From positions 3,293 to 28,827 of the forward strand of contig PLKU01000487.1 in NCBI GenBank assembly GCA_003140705.1: a stretch of 25,535 nucleotides of DNA, read 5' to 3'. A model generated the notes under the pieces. It was not told the origin of the DNA and searched no databases. It worked only from the letters and a program-made list of their open reading frames with translations. The stretch comes from Acidobacteriaceae bacterium. Lineage in GTDB: Bacteria > Acidobacteriota > Terriglobia > Terriglobales > Acidobacteriaceae. Below are positions 1 to 7,539 of the stretch, piece by piece (the stretch's first letter is position 1; each line of letters begins with the position of its first letter). The translations under genes were made by a program, and so were the position numbers.

Positions 1-127
1 CGGAGCGTTCAAGATCGTCTGCGCAATGAGCAATGTGCGAGCAGAACTCCTCGTCCATCTCAGCATTCAGCGACGAACGGCTGAAGATAGCCGCGGTTCG
101 CAAACGAAGCCAGACGGCGAGTCTCAT
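1..127 (-). CDS. ADOP-family permease, N-terminal fragment (runs off window)
   Basis: The reverse strand opens with ATG at 127 and stays open to the window edge, giving 42 residues beginning MRLAVWLRLRTAAIFSRSSL and continuing NAEMDEEFCSHIAH. This matches the cytoplasmic N-terminal cap of acidobacterial duplicated orphan permeases (MacB/FtsX-like): a basic amphipathic start followed by an acidic 'L.AE.DEE...H' segment. The ATG overlaps the stop of the upstream padR gene (ATGA, 125-127 within 124-127), so the two are translationally coupled. The membrane domains lie outside the window, so the family call rests on the cap and on the PadR neighbour, the same arrangement as the complete pair at 12503-15548. 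The transported substrate is unknown for this family. Confidence 0.65.
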   Translation of the reverse strand, partial: MRLAVWLRLRTAAIFSRSSLNAEMDEEFCSHIAHCADDLERS

Positions 128-465
128 GCTTCCTCCGGTTGCTCGGCGAGGGCGCACGCGATGGCGGTGGCGAGGCGATTCCAACTGGCTGTTTCCTCGC
201 GAAAGCGCTTACGGCCGGCGGCGGTGAGCTCGTAGAACTTGGCGCGACGATTGTTTTCAGAGGTACCCCAGCTGGCTTTCAGCAGGCCCTGACGGACAAG
301 ACGAAAGAGGCCAGGATAGAGCGCTCCCTGCTCAATCAAGAGGGCATTGCCTGAGATTTGGCCGATGCGGAGCAGGATCCCGTATCCATGCAATGGACCG
401 AGCGAAACCGTCCTCAAAATGAGCAGATCAAGTGTGCCGGGTAAAAGCTGAGCCTGGTCGGTCAC
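124..465 (-). CDS. PadR-family transcriptional regulator (first copy)
   Basis: A 113-residue winged-helix repressor of the PadR family. The N-terminus LLPGTLDLLILRTVSLGPLH followed by GYGILLRI is the PadR hallmark. It is followed by the wing region (IEQGALYPGLFRLVRQGLL) and YELTAAGRKRF, which leads into a short C-terminal helix. The length is usual for the small PadR-s1 type. The start is GTG at 465, chosen because AGGGGGG lies just upstream and no in-frame ATG precedes the conserved block. It overlaps the ADOP permease start by ATGA and presumably represses that operon and itself. A -35/-10 pair lies at 490-518, overlapping the 3' end of the preceding gene. Confidence 0.9.
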   Translation of the reverse strand: MTDQAQLLPGTLDLLILRTVSLGPLHGYGILLRIGQISGNALLIEQGALYPGLFRLVRQGLLKASWGTSENNRRAKFYELTAAGRKRFREETASWNRLATAIACALAEQPEEA

Positions 466-484
466 GGGTGCCCCCCTAAGATGA

Positions 485-518
485 TTAGGAGACTAGCCCA
501 TCTTTCCTAAGCTGTCAA
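485..518 (-). promoter_or_regulatory. Candidate promoter and operator of the first padR gene
   Basis: On the minus strand TTGACA (518-513) is separated by 17 bases from TAGTCT (495-490). An inverted repeat TTAGGA (485-490) / TCCTAA (505-510) spans the -10 and spacer, a plausible PadR autoregulatory site. The -35 overlaps the stop codon of the peptidase-like gene ending at 515. The boxes are seen in the sequence; regulation is inferred. Confidence 0.45.
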
Positions 519-2542
519 GGAGAGTTTTTCTCAGTCTGTGGCGGACCGGATGAGGAAGAATTTCCCGACTCCGCATCCAGCTTGGTGAGATGAACGCTGG
601 CCTGAGTTTCAGGAATGGTGCCGTCGTTGACCTGGACCTCAATCGGCTTGCCCTGGATGAGGACGCGCTGCACTGCGTTGCCATGCGCCGGAACCAGAAC
701 CCGCTCGGTGACTGAGTTCGAATCGGAGCGCACGGTGACGGGAACTTCAGCAGCGGCGTAGCCAGCATTCGCGACATTGACGGCCACGAGCCAGTTACCC
801 GCCGATGCAGCGCTGGGGAAGATGCCCTGAATGCTCAAATCAGGCAGACCCTTGTCCGCATCGACCCAATCGGCAAAAAACCATGAGAGATCGCGTCGGG
901 CGCCCGCCTGTTCCAGCAGCGTCTCGAACGGACTGGGGCCGGCACCTCTTCCGAATCCGAGACTCGCATCCTGGGTTGAGATGTCGGCCGCCGGATCGTA
1001 AGCGCGAAGTGCGGCGGAAAGGGTGGGGTCGCCGGCAACGTCGCGGAGCATCCAAAATGCGTAGGTGGCCTTGGTGCGGTAATACACGGGAGAGATGGCT
1101 GCAGCGAGCGGCTGGCCTGCGCTTTCGCCGGGGCTCGGAGGCTCAGCGAGAGCGAGCGCAGAGCGCGAGGCCTCAAGCGTACCTAGGGCCTGGTCGCGGC
1201 CGCTTTGCTTTTCGACCCACAGCGTACCCATGAAGTGGGCAACACCCTCACTCAACCAGGCGCGCGGCGATAGCATCCACGCATGGGTAAGCGCGTGTGC
1301 CAGAATGCCATCCAACTGGTCGGGATTGGCCTGGTGAATAGCCGTTGCGAGCAGCGCGCCGGACTCAAACGGCGCATCCTGCGGATCTGGCAGGTCAAGG
1401 ATCGTAAGCTCGGAGCGGGGCTGCCTGCCCAGCCAGACCTGCAGGAACGGGGTGACCGTGGTGGCAGCCGTGGTCCAGGGTTGCACGGCGGCTTCGTCTT
1501 CAGGGAGTGCCCAGACCGTGGTGTTTGTGGCGATGCTCTGGGTACGGATGGCGACAAAGAGGCTGGGCGCTTCAAATCCAAGCACTGAGCCATCCAAGTT
1601 CGCGGTGGCTACGCCGGCGGCGTCCTGAACCTGGTCTGGACTGCTGGCTTCAGTGACTGTGATTGCGGCAGGATGACCATTGATGAGTGCAACGGTTGGA
1701 GCGCGCCCGTGGGGGAACTCTACCGTGAGGCGCAGACGAAAGTGTCCGCCCGCCAGCCTCAGTTTGTGCTCGCCGATCTCGTCGAAGAGTCGCGCTCCGT
1801 CACCCAGAAGCACAGGCACGCTTGAAACGGGATACCAGACCACATTGCCGCATCCGCGGAGGCCGGTGAAAGGGACACCGATTTCGTCCCAGTCCGAGTG
1901 CAATGCAACGTCCGCAGGGGTTCCGATGACGAGGAGCCTCTGCGCGGACTGAGCAATCGTGCCGGAGTACATCACGTCGAGTTGAAGACTGGCACTTGGA
2001 GCAAGCGGTCCGCCGAGTGACTCGGCAAGCGGAACTGCCGCCTCATGCAATTGGCCGGTGTGGTCGACGTCTGAGTTGATGGTGGCGACGGGAAACACTA
2101 CGTCTTTGCCTCTGACGCGAATGCGCTCCCAGTTGAGCGAGGAAGATAGCTGCAAAGGGATGTGCGCCAGCGGCGTCTTGCCGTCGTTGCGCACCGTAAT
2201 GAGGGCGCGGACGGCCATGTGCTGTTCCGCGCCACGCAACCGCACATCCATGTCAAAGCCAGTGAAGGTCACCGCCTTACGCTCGGCGTCCTGAGCGGAG
2301 GGTTTTGCGGAGGGCTGGGCTCCGGGCTGGGCCGCGGGAAGACTGGAGTGCGTTGAGACCTGGCCGTTCTCGTCAGTGGTACGGGAAAAGATGACCTCGC
2401 CCTTAGGTTGCTGATCCTGCCGGGCTGGCTGGGCTGCGGGTTCCTGGGCCGACGGAGAAGAGTCGATAATTTGCGCCGAGCCGGAAGTGACGGCGATACA
2501 AATGGCAGCCGCAAACAAGGTTGCGGCCGTTGAGAACTTCAT
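515..2542 (-). CDS. Secreted gluzincin-like (M1/MA-clan) protein with degenerate HExxH
   Basis: 675 residues. Residues 1-23 form a signal peptide (MKFSTAATLFAAAICIAVTS, then GSAQ), followed by a Pro/Ala/Gln-rich linker to about residue 90, beta-rich domains to about 330, and a peptidase-like helical region. There, HALTHAW (416-422) followed by WLSEGVAHF (429-437) matches the HExxH...WLxEGxAxY layout of MA-clan metallopeptidases, with H416, H420 and E432 as the metal ligands. The catalytic Glu of HExxH is Ala417 (codon GCG, 1292-1294). A beta-sandwich-like tail (about 585-650) ends in a low-complexity Ser/Glu stretch. The start overlaps the stop of rlmB by four bases, so they are likely co-transcribed. 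The metal site could still bind zinc, but peptidase activity is doubtful. Which MA-clan family it belongs to is uncertain. Confidence 0.7.
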   Translation of the reverse strand: MKFSTAATLFAAAICIAVTSGSAQIIDSSPSAQEPAAQPARQDQQPKGEVIFSRTTDENGQVSTHSSLPAAQPGAQPSAKPSAQDAERKAVTFTGFDMDVRLRGAEQHMAVRALITVRNDGKTPLAHIPLQLSSSLNWERIRVRGKDVVFPVATINSDVDHTGQLHEAAVPLAESLGGPLAPSASLQLDVMYSGTIAQSAQRLLVIGTPADVALHSDWDEIGVPFTGLRGCGNVVWYPVSSVPVLLGDGARLFDEIGEHKLRLAGGHFRLRLTVEFPHGRAPTVALINGHPAAITVTEASSPDQVQDAAGVATANLDGSVLGFEAPSLFVAIRTQSIATNTTVWALPEDEAAVQPWTTAATTVTPFLQVWLGRQPRSELTILDLPDPQDAPFESGALLATAIHQANPDQLDGILAHALTHAWMLSPRAWLSEGVAHFMGTLWVEKQSGRDQALGTLEASRSALALAEPPSPGESAGQPLAAAISPVYYRTKATYAFWMLRDVAGDPTLSAALRAYDPAADISTQDASLGFGRGAGPSPFETLLEQAGARRDLSWFFADWVDADKGLPDLSIQGIFPSAASAGNWLVAVNVANAGYAAAEVPVTVRSDSNSVTERVLVPAHGNAVQRVLIQGKPIEVQVNDGTIPETQASVHLTKLDAESGNSSSSGPPQTEKNSP

Positions 2543-3372
2543 GAGCCCAGGCCTTTCTGTTTCTTCGATTTGGAGGCTGCGACAAGCGTAGGGCGAGCGC
2601 CGGGGCCAGCTTCGGCAGCGGAGCGAGCGACGTTGCGGCGTTGGCGAAAGGCCTCATAGAGCACCACAGCTCCAGCTGCCGATACGTTGAGTGAACTAAC
2701 CCCTCCAACCATGGGAATGCGCAGCAGGTGATCGCAGGTGCGGCGAACCAGATCGTGCATGCCTGCACCTTCGCGCCCCAGGACGACGACGCAGTTGCAG
2801 GTGAGATCGAACTGATCGTAGTCGGCGGTTCCCCGCTCATCGAGTCCAATAATCCAAAGATTTTGGCGTTTGAGCTCTTCAAGCGCTCGCACCAGGTTGA
2901 CCACGCGGGCGATGCGCAGGTGCTCCGCGGCGCCGGCACTGGCCTTGACGGCGACCGCGCTGAGGGGCGCAGACCGCCGCTCAGTGAGGATCACGCCGTC
3001 CACACCCGCTCCATCCGCCACTCGCAACAAGGCGCCGAGATTCTGCGGGTCTTCAACACCATCGAGAGCGAGAAGCAGACGGGCTGCGCCGGGATCGGCC
3101 GCGGCCGGATCCGGCGTGAAGAGATCCTCAAGAGACAGTGACTCCTGCGGGCGAACCAAGGCAACCACACCCTGGTGGGCGGCGGTCTTGGCCAAAAGCG
3201 TCAGCTGCTCGCGCGACTCCTGGCGAACACGAATGCCAGCCTGGCGGCACAGATCCACCAGCCGATCCAGGCGATCGTCCTGCCTTTCGCGCGCCACCTG
3301 AACATGGTCAAAGTGCCGCTTGCCGGCCTTGAGCGCCTCCTCGACGGGATGCACGCCGTAAAGAACTTCCAT
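2539..3372 (-). CDS. rlmB: 23S rRNA 2'-O-ribose methyltransferase, RlmB/SpoU (TrmH) family
   Basis: 277 residues with the two-domain SpoU layout. The N-terminal substrate-binding domain starts VLYGVHPVEEALKAG. The knotted SPOUT domain carries motif 1 (DPQNLGALLRVADGAG), motif 2 (VVVLGREGAGM) and motif 3 (IPMVGGVSSLNVSAAGAVVL then YE). The enzyme family methylates a ribose 2'-OH, G2251 of 23S rRNA in E. coli RlmB; the exact site here is inferred. A short basic tail (KSKKQKG) follows the domain. ATG at 3372 has no Shine-Dalgarno, but TACACT ends seven bases upstream (3385-3380), so a very short or absent leader is possible. The stop overlaps the ATG of the gluzincin-like gene downstream. Confidence 0.88.
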   Translation of the reverse strand: MEVLYGVHPVEEALKAGKRHFDHVQVARERQDDRLDRLVDLCRQAGIRVRQESREQLTLLAKTAAHQGVVALVRPQESLSLEDLFTPDPAAADPGAARLLLALDGVEDPQNLGALLRVADGAGVDGVILTERRSAPLSAVAVKASAGAAEHLRIARVVNLVRALEELKRQNLWIIGLDERGTADYDQFDLTCNCVVVLGREGAGMHDLVRRTCDHLLRIPMVGGVSSLNVSAAGAVVLYEAFRQRRNVARSAAEAGPGARPTLVAASKSKKQKGLGS

Positions 3373-3483
3373 AAGGGATAGTGTAGAAGATCCACGGCTG
3401 GGCGGCCGGATCCATCCATGAGAATGGGCAGTTCCCGGAGTGGCTGTCTTTTAGGGAATTTGACAGTCGGGTACTGGATCGGG

Positions 3484-3524
3484 GCCTGCCGATTCAGAAG
3501 ATTGGAGATATTGAATCGGCAGGC
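3484..3524. repeat. 13-bp perfect inverted repeat (hairpin) downstream of the barrel gene
   Basis: GCCTGCCGATTCA (3484-3496) and its exact complement (3512-3524) flank a 15-base loop. It starts 18 bases beyond the stop of the minus-strand barrel gene (3542) and precedes rlmB. It could terminate transcription or protect the 3' end, but neither strand has a U-tract directly after the stem. Nothing else is seen in 3373-3541. Confidence 0.5.
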
Positions 3525-3541
3525 GGACCTACGACCTGTTT

Positions 3542-4603
3542 TTAGAAATGGTGGGAGATATTCGCAACGACAGTGTAGTCGGCGAAGAAAGCATCGCCGT
3601 TGTAGATGTTGTTCTGCAGCTCGGGGACACTGGGCGGACGATCGCGATAGATTGCCCAAGGTCCATTGACCGAGAAGGTGGTTCGCTTGTAGTCGAACAT
3701 GAGGCCGGGATCCACGGACAAGATGAAGCCGGGGCGGCGGAACCCGTCGCTGGCACCTAGCAAGTCATGCGCAGGCACGCCCTCACCGCGAACACCGAAA
3801 CTAAACGCCAGCCCCCTGATCTTGAGTTGGGGAATACCCTGCGAGACGCCCAGGCGGTAGATGTACTGGTCAGGGATGGAATCTACGCTCTGCCCCGGTT
3901 GGGAGCGAAAACTCGGCACACCGTTTGTATCTTCTGGGTTGAAGAGGTAGGTTCCCTGGCCGTATGCCGACGCATGGGGCCAAAGCGACTTGTAGGCCTG
4001 AGAGCCAACGTTGAATCCCCATCCCCCATCGCCAGGCTGGAGCGAGGGATCGGCAGTGGCCTTGATGATCTTGCCCTGGTACAGTGCCGAACCGGTGGCG
4101 TTGTCGATGCCGGTGGGAATCTTCAACTGGGAGCTGATTGCGATGTTGCCGCCATTTTCAGTTGGCGGACGGAAAAGCCAAGCCTGGGCGCCGACGGTGA
4201 TGTCGCCGAGGCCGCTCACCTGAAAGATACCTGTGGGTGGATATTTCTGATCGCGCGTCCCGTTGAAGACCGGGATGTCTGCAATCAGGCTCCAGCGGGG
4301 GCTGAGGCGGTATTCGATGCCGACATCGAAGATGTTCTGGTGGTTTTCAATTGCGGACGATTTGGGTATTTCGGTGCTGCCAACGAAGTATTTGCTGGAA
4401 TTGAAGACGCGGTAGCCGATGTCGACCGTGAGGTTATGGAGCTTGGACGGAGACACAGGACCACCAGTATCGGTGTCGAGGAACTCGTCAAAAGCGCGCT
4501 GGTTACTGTGGGCTGCAACGCACCCCTGTGCAATGGCTTTGCCACCGGTCAATGTGATTCCGGCAGCTATGAGGAAGATCGACAGCCTGATTGCATTTTT
4601 CAT
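3542..4603 (-). CDS. Outer-membrane beta-barrel protein (transporter-like, Phenol_MetA_deg type?)
   Basis: 353 residues from ATG at 4603. The longer open frame starts at 4705, but 4603 is preferred because it begins the signal peptide MKNAIRLSIFLIAAGITLTG ending in KAIAQ, and GGAGG lies eight bases upstream. The mature part has alternating aromatic/hydrophilic strands: RVFNSSKYFVG, YRLSPRWSLIADIPVF, GLGDITVGAQAWLF, IAISSQLKIPTG. It ends in a terminal Phe (ISHHF), the usual C-terminal signal for BAM-dependent barrels. The 'GLGD...G.......KIPTG' pattern resembles the putative phenol-degradation-pathway transporter family; that is from memory and uncertain. It is divergent from the DUF1905 gene and probably monocistronic. 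The cargo is not evident. Confidence 0.6.
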   Translation of the reverse strand: MKNAIRLSIFLIAAGITLTGGKAIAQGCVAAHSNQRAFDEFLDTDTGGPVSPSKLHNLTVDIGYRVFNSSKYFVGSTEIPKSSAIENHQNIFDVGIEYRLSPRWSLIADIPVFNGTRDQKYPPTGIFQVSGLGDITVGAQAWLFRPPTENGGNIAISSQLKIPTGIDNATGSALYQGKIIKATADPSLQPGDGGWGFNVGSQAYKSLWPHASAYGQGTYLFNPEDTNGVPSFRSQPGQSVDSIPDQYIYRLGVSQGIPQLKIRGLAFSFGVRGEGVPAHDLLGASDGFRRPGFILSVDPGLMFDYKRTTFSVNGPWAIYRDRPPSVPELQNNIYNGDAFFADYTVVANISHHF

Positions 4604-4845
4604 GAAGGACCTCCAGGTTCGGCCTCGCAAGTTAGTGTGATTTGGATCACATTTGTCGCCGAGTATGACCACGCTACGCGAGGATGGAAGGGCTGTCTTC
4701 ATCATTTAGGTGGAGAAGGCACTCGTCCAAAACGCCTGCGGGGCCGCGCTGTCTGGGTTGCCTGGGCATGGTTTTCCTGTCGAAAGAAAAAGCACTCGCG
4801 GCTGGTATGTAAGCCAGAGATTGGTTGTGATTGCGTCAAATCTTC

Positions 4846-4874
4846 TTGATGAATTGCCGAGCCACGGGCATACT
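4846..4874 (+). promoter_or_regulatory. Candidate promoter of the DUF1905 gene
   Basis: TTGATG (4846-4851), a 17-base spacer and CATACT (4869-4874) lie 18 bases before the ATG at 4893. That would leave a leader of roughly 12 bases without a Shine-Dalgarno. The rest of the 4604-4892 divergent intergenic region shows only the GGAGG of the barrel gene and no other feature I can support. Confidence 0.35.
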
Positions 4875-4892
4875 GGGGCTGCCCCGAAGCCC

Positions 4893-5597
4893 ATGAGCCC
4901 ATCCAGAATCAAGTCCTTCACCGCTGTGCTGCAGCCGCTTCAGGGCGGCCTGGGCTGGGTGATCGCGCGGATTCCCTTCGACATTGGCAAAGCGTGGCCA
5001 GTGCGCAAGGGTTTGCGGGTGCGGGGAAGAATCTTGCCCATGAAGGAGACCCGCGAAGGGTTTGCCTTCCGCTCATCGCTGTTCGCCTTTGCGGATCACC
5101 AGGGGCATTTTTTGCTGGTGAACAAGAAGATGCAGTCAGCGGCGAAGGCGAGGGTTGGATCTTCTGTTCGCATTGAGCTGGAGCCGGATTTGGAAGAGCG
5201 GGTGGCCCTGGTCCCGCCAGAGCTGGTCACGGCGCTGAAAGGCGATCGCCGATTGCGCAAGTGGTTCGACGAGCTGAGCCCGTCGATGAGAAGAGATATT
5301 GGTAGATGGGTGAACGAGCCGAAGAGCGCTGCCACGAGAGAAGTTCGCGCGGAGAGGATTGCTGAGCGCCTGCTGCTTGCTCTGGAGGGCGAGACCGAAG
5401 TGCCTCCCATTCTGCATGCGGCTCTTCTGCGCCAACCGCAGGCGCGGATGGGATGGGAAGCGATGACACCGGTGCAGCGGCGCAATCATCTCATGGGGAT
5501 TTACTACTACCAAACCGTTGAGGCTCGCGAAACCAGGGCTGCAAAGGCCGTCGAGGCGGCCTTGCGCGTGGCGAAGAGTGGCTCCGGGGAGATTTGA
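4893..5597 (+). CDS. DUF1905 / YdeI-OmdA-like protein
   Basis: 234 residues. The frame is open from 4710, but ATG 4893 (MSPSRIKSFTAVLQPL) begins directly at the conserved domain. Residues 8-95 form the DUF1905 beta-barrel: FTAVLQPLQGGLGWVIARIP, then GRILPMKETREGFAFRSSLF, VNKKMQSAAKARVGSSVRIE. Residues 105-165 (PPELVTALKGDRRLRKWFDE followed by LSPSMRRDIGRWVNEPKSA) are the helical bacteriocin-protection YdeI/OmpD-associated segment. This fusion is widespread; its biochemical role is not established. The last 60 residues contain YYYQTVEARETRAAKAVEAA, a probable helix. No Shine-Dalgarno is visible. It is not obviously in an operon. Confidence 0.75.
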   Translation: MSPSRIKSFTAVLQPLQGGLGWVIARIPFDIGKAWPVRKGLRVRGRILPMKETREGFAFRSSLFAFADHQGHFLLVNKKMQSAAKARVGSSVRIELEPDLEERVALVPPELVTALKGDRRLRKWFDELSPSMRRDIGRWVNEPKSAATREVRAERIAERLLLALEGETEVPPILHAALLRQPQARMGWEAMTPVQRRNHLMGIYYYQTVEARETRAAKAVEAALRVAKSGSGEI

Positions 5598-5712
5598 CGT
5601 GTGCAGTTCGGCGATGGCTTGCGACTCAGAATTGCCATATTGCGAAAAATATTCCAATTGAATTCGTTTTCCAAGCGACTTGGGGAGCGCTTGTAGCGTC
5701 TAATTGGACAAT

Positions 5713-6369
5713 ATGAGTATCGCTGCGTCGATCCGCCCCCTTTTCGCAAGGACTCCCGCCACTGCAGCCGAGGAACAGGTCAGGGAGGAAAGCCTCGCGG
5801 TATCCGCAGGGCTGAAGCGCCAGGATGCTGGCTTGCTGGACGAACTCATCGTTCGCTATCAGCACCGGCTGATGCGCTATCTCCTCTATTTAACGAGCAA
5901 CCGGGAGATGGCTGAAGACCTGTTTCAAGAGGTGTGGATGCGTGTGCTGGTGCGGGGAGGGCAGTTCAACGGGCAAGCGCGGTTTGACACCTGGCTGTTT
6001 ACCATCGCCCGCAACCTGGTGATTGACCAGCGGCGCAAACGCACCATGTGCAGCCTGGATGAGCTTTTTGAAGGCGGGAGCGACGAAGACAGGCCGATGA
6101 GCTTTGAAATCGCCGGCGATGAGCCCACACCCTTCGACCGCTTTGCAAATCTCGAAGACCGGGAACAGATTGCGGCAGCCTTGTTGCAAATGGACACGCT
6201 CCATCGCGAAGTGCTGGTGCTGCGGTTCCACGAAGAGTTGTCACTCGAAGAGATCGCCAAAGTCACACGTGCGCCGCTTTCCACTGTAAAATCAAGACTT
6301 TACCGGGGAATGGCCGCAATCAAGCCGAAACTGGAACGCACTCCTCTGCGCATCCGGGAGGCTGTGTGA
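5713..6369 (+). CDS. RNA polymerase sigma-70 family (ECF-type) sigma factor
   Basis: 218 residues from ATG 5713; an in-frame TTG at 5704 is a less likely alternative. Region 2 is seen in [33 protein letters not shown] and [21 protein letters not shown] loop with EGGSDEDRP links to region 4, where [40 protein letters not shown] form the helix-turn-helix that reads the -35 element. The two-domain structure without region 1 or 3 is ECF-type. The stop overlaps the GTG of the next gene (GTGA, 6366-6369), typical of a sigma/anti-sigma pair. Upstream, CCAAG-CGA-CTTGG (5671-5683) is a short inverted repeat. Intergenic 5598-5712 shows no clear sigma-70 promoter. Confidence 0.92.
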   Translation: MSIAASIRPLFARTPATAAEEQVREESLAVSAGLKRQDAGLLDELIVRYQHRLMRYLLYLTSNREMAEDLFQEVWMRVLVRGGQFNGQARFDTWLFTIARNLVIDQRRKRTMCSLDELFEGGSDEDRPMSFEIAGDEPTPFDRFANLEDREQIAAALLQMDTLHREVLVLRFHEELSLEEIAKVTRAPLSTVKSRLYRGMAAIKPKLERTPLRIREAV

Positions 6370-6752
6370 AGAGCAACAAGCTGGCCGAGGGCGCGGCCGG
6401 CGATGGAAGCACTGGATCGACCGCTGACCGCGATCTACTCTCTGCCCTTTCCGGAAAGCAAGCCAACCGCGACTCTGCAGTGGCTTATCAAACCTGCCGA
6501 GTTGTGAACGCCTCGCTTGGCGTGATGCAGGATCAGAAGGCCGGGCGCAAACGGGCCCGATCATTGGCTTTGGCGGCTGTTCTGGTAGTTCTTCTGGTGT
6601 TGGGTCCACTGGTATGGTGGATCGCGGACACCTTGATTGAAGAAGAACACCTGACCAGCCTGGTGAGCCAATTGAGCGTTTGGACCTTCTTCTTTAGCGC
6701 CGCGCTGCTTGCCTCAGTGCTGCTTGCAGGCTGGCTCCGCCGCAAGCCCTGA
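6366..6752 (+). CDS. Small two-TM membrane protein, putative anti-sigma factor
   Basis: 128 residues from GTG 6366, translationally coupled to the sigma factor by a four-base overlap. The N-terminal 60 residues are hydrophilic and presumably cytosolic. Two membrane segments follow: [20 protein letters not shown] (about 66-86) and [19 protein letters not shown] (about 106-124). A short Arg-Arg-Lys tail ends it. The tight coupling and topology suggest it sequesters the sigma factor at the membrane. I see no HxxxCxxC zinc anti-sigma motif: the only Cys in the cytosolic part is in [12 protein letters not shown]. The function is therefore inferred from context alone. Confidence 0.6.
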   Translation: MKSNKLAEGAAGDGSTGSTADRDLLSALSGKQANRDSAVAYQTCRVVNASLGVMQDQKAGRKRARSLALAAVLVVLLVLGPLVWWIADTLIEEEHLTSLVSQLSVWTFFFSAALLASVLLAGWLRRKP

Positions 6753-6843
6753 GTGGGCACTCCTCGTGATTACCAAGGATTTTAAGCTCCGCGCAACTTA
6801 AGGATTTCCTTTGCCGTCCATACAAATAGGGAATTGAGCTAAG

Positions 6844-6876
6844 CTTAATCTCCTATTAAGACCCTCCGAGGGAGGG
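6844..6876 (+). promoter_or_regulatory. Tandem hairpins, the second burying the Shine-Dalgarno of the zinc-ribbon gene
   Basis: CTTAAT-CTCCT-ATTAAG (6844-6860) is followed two bases later by CCCTCC-GAG-GGAGGG (6862-6876). The 3' arm of the second hairpin is the Shine-Dalgarno itself, eight bases before ATG 6885, so the closed stem would hide it. Arm complementarity is seen directly; a regulatory role is inference. The rest of 6753-6884 contains short TTAAG/CTTAA repeats (6783-6802) but no recognisable promoter. Confidence 0.4.
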
Positions 6877-6884
6877 ATTGGCTT

Positions 6885-7409
6885 ATGCGCGATCCGCAAT
6901 CCATTTCCGCGAACGAAGACACACGCCTGATTCCGGTGTGGTCCATTGTTGCCGCGGCCACTGTATTCCTGCTGGTCGAATACTATTTCTGGTTCATTTT
7001 GCCGACCCAGGGGCATCATCTCCCGCCGCTAGGCCTGCGCATTTACATGAACGTCTCATGCGGATTGCTGATTGCCCTTTACTTTCTGATGGTGGGCTAC
7101 GTCAGCAAGGACGCTCCGCGCCGGGCAATGAGCTCACGATTCTGGATGATGATCTGCTTTGTCATGCCGGGCGGCATTGGCGCGGTTCTTTACTTCCTGC
7201 TTCGTCAGCCGGAAGTTTCGCGTTGTCCAGCTTGTTCCACGCATGTGCAGAGCGATTTTCACTTCTGTCCGCAGTGCGATTACCGACTCAGCGCCAATTG
7301 TGGTAATTGCTTCCGCACTGTTCGCACGACTGACCAGTTCTGTACCAGGTGCGGCCATGAGCTGGCCAGTGACCATATGCCGGCACGCCTGCGAGTGCTT
7401 GGCGATTAA
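6885..7409 (+). CDS. Three-TM membrane protein with two C-terminal zinc ribbons
   Basis: 174 residues. Three hydrophobic segments lie at about 18-39, 52-72 and 86-106 (FWMMICFVMPGGIGAVLYFL). The last resembles the phospholipase-D-nuclease N-terminal membrane motif. A soluble tail holds two successive four-Cys modules: C114/C117 with C128/C131 (CPACSTHVQSDFHFCPQC) and C139/C142 with C153/C156 (CGNCFRTVRTTDQFCTRC). These are standard CxxC-x10-CxxC zinc ribbons. ATG 6885 is supported by GGAGGG. It follows the sigma/anti-sigma pair by 132 bases on the same strand and may be a target or partner of that unit. No enzymatic residues are recognised; a membrane scaffold or sensor role is only a guess. 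Confidence 0.7.
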   Translation: MRDPQSISANEDTRLIPVWSIVAAATVFLLVEYYFWFILPTQGHHLPPLGLRIYMNVSCGLLIALYFLMVGYVSKDAPRRAMSSRFWMMICFVMPGGIGAVLYFLLRQPEVSRCPACSTHVQSDFHFCPQCDYRLSANCGNCFRTVRTTDQFCTRCGHELASDHMPARLRVLGD

Positions 7410-7494
7410 GCCAGTGCGTCAGTTTCATGGCGGGATCCAAGCAGTGCGGCAGGTCTCTGTCGGTGTTGATTTTGTTGACGCTTGGCGGCGGGAA

Positions 7495-7523
7495 TTGACC
7501 GAGCCGGTTTCCCTTCCTACAAT
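7495..7523 (+). promoter_or_regulatory. Candidate sigma-70 promoter of the LytTR regulator
   Basis: TTGACC (7495-7500), a 17-base spacer and TACAAT (7518-7523) form the best-matching promoter on the plus strand of this window. ATG 7540 is 16 bases beyond the -10, so the predicted leader is about ten bases and has no Shine-Dalgarno. Nothing else is evident in 7410-7539. Confidence 0.55.
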
Positions 7524-7539
7524 CGAACTTCCGATCTGA

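Noticed and set aside
3767..4849. 360-codon plus-strand open frame
   Set aside because: It is antisense to the barrel gene, which has a signal peptide, Shine-Dalgarno and barrel C-terminus. The plus frame shows no domain and no ribosome site.
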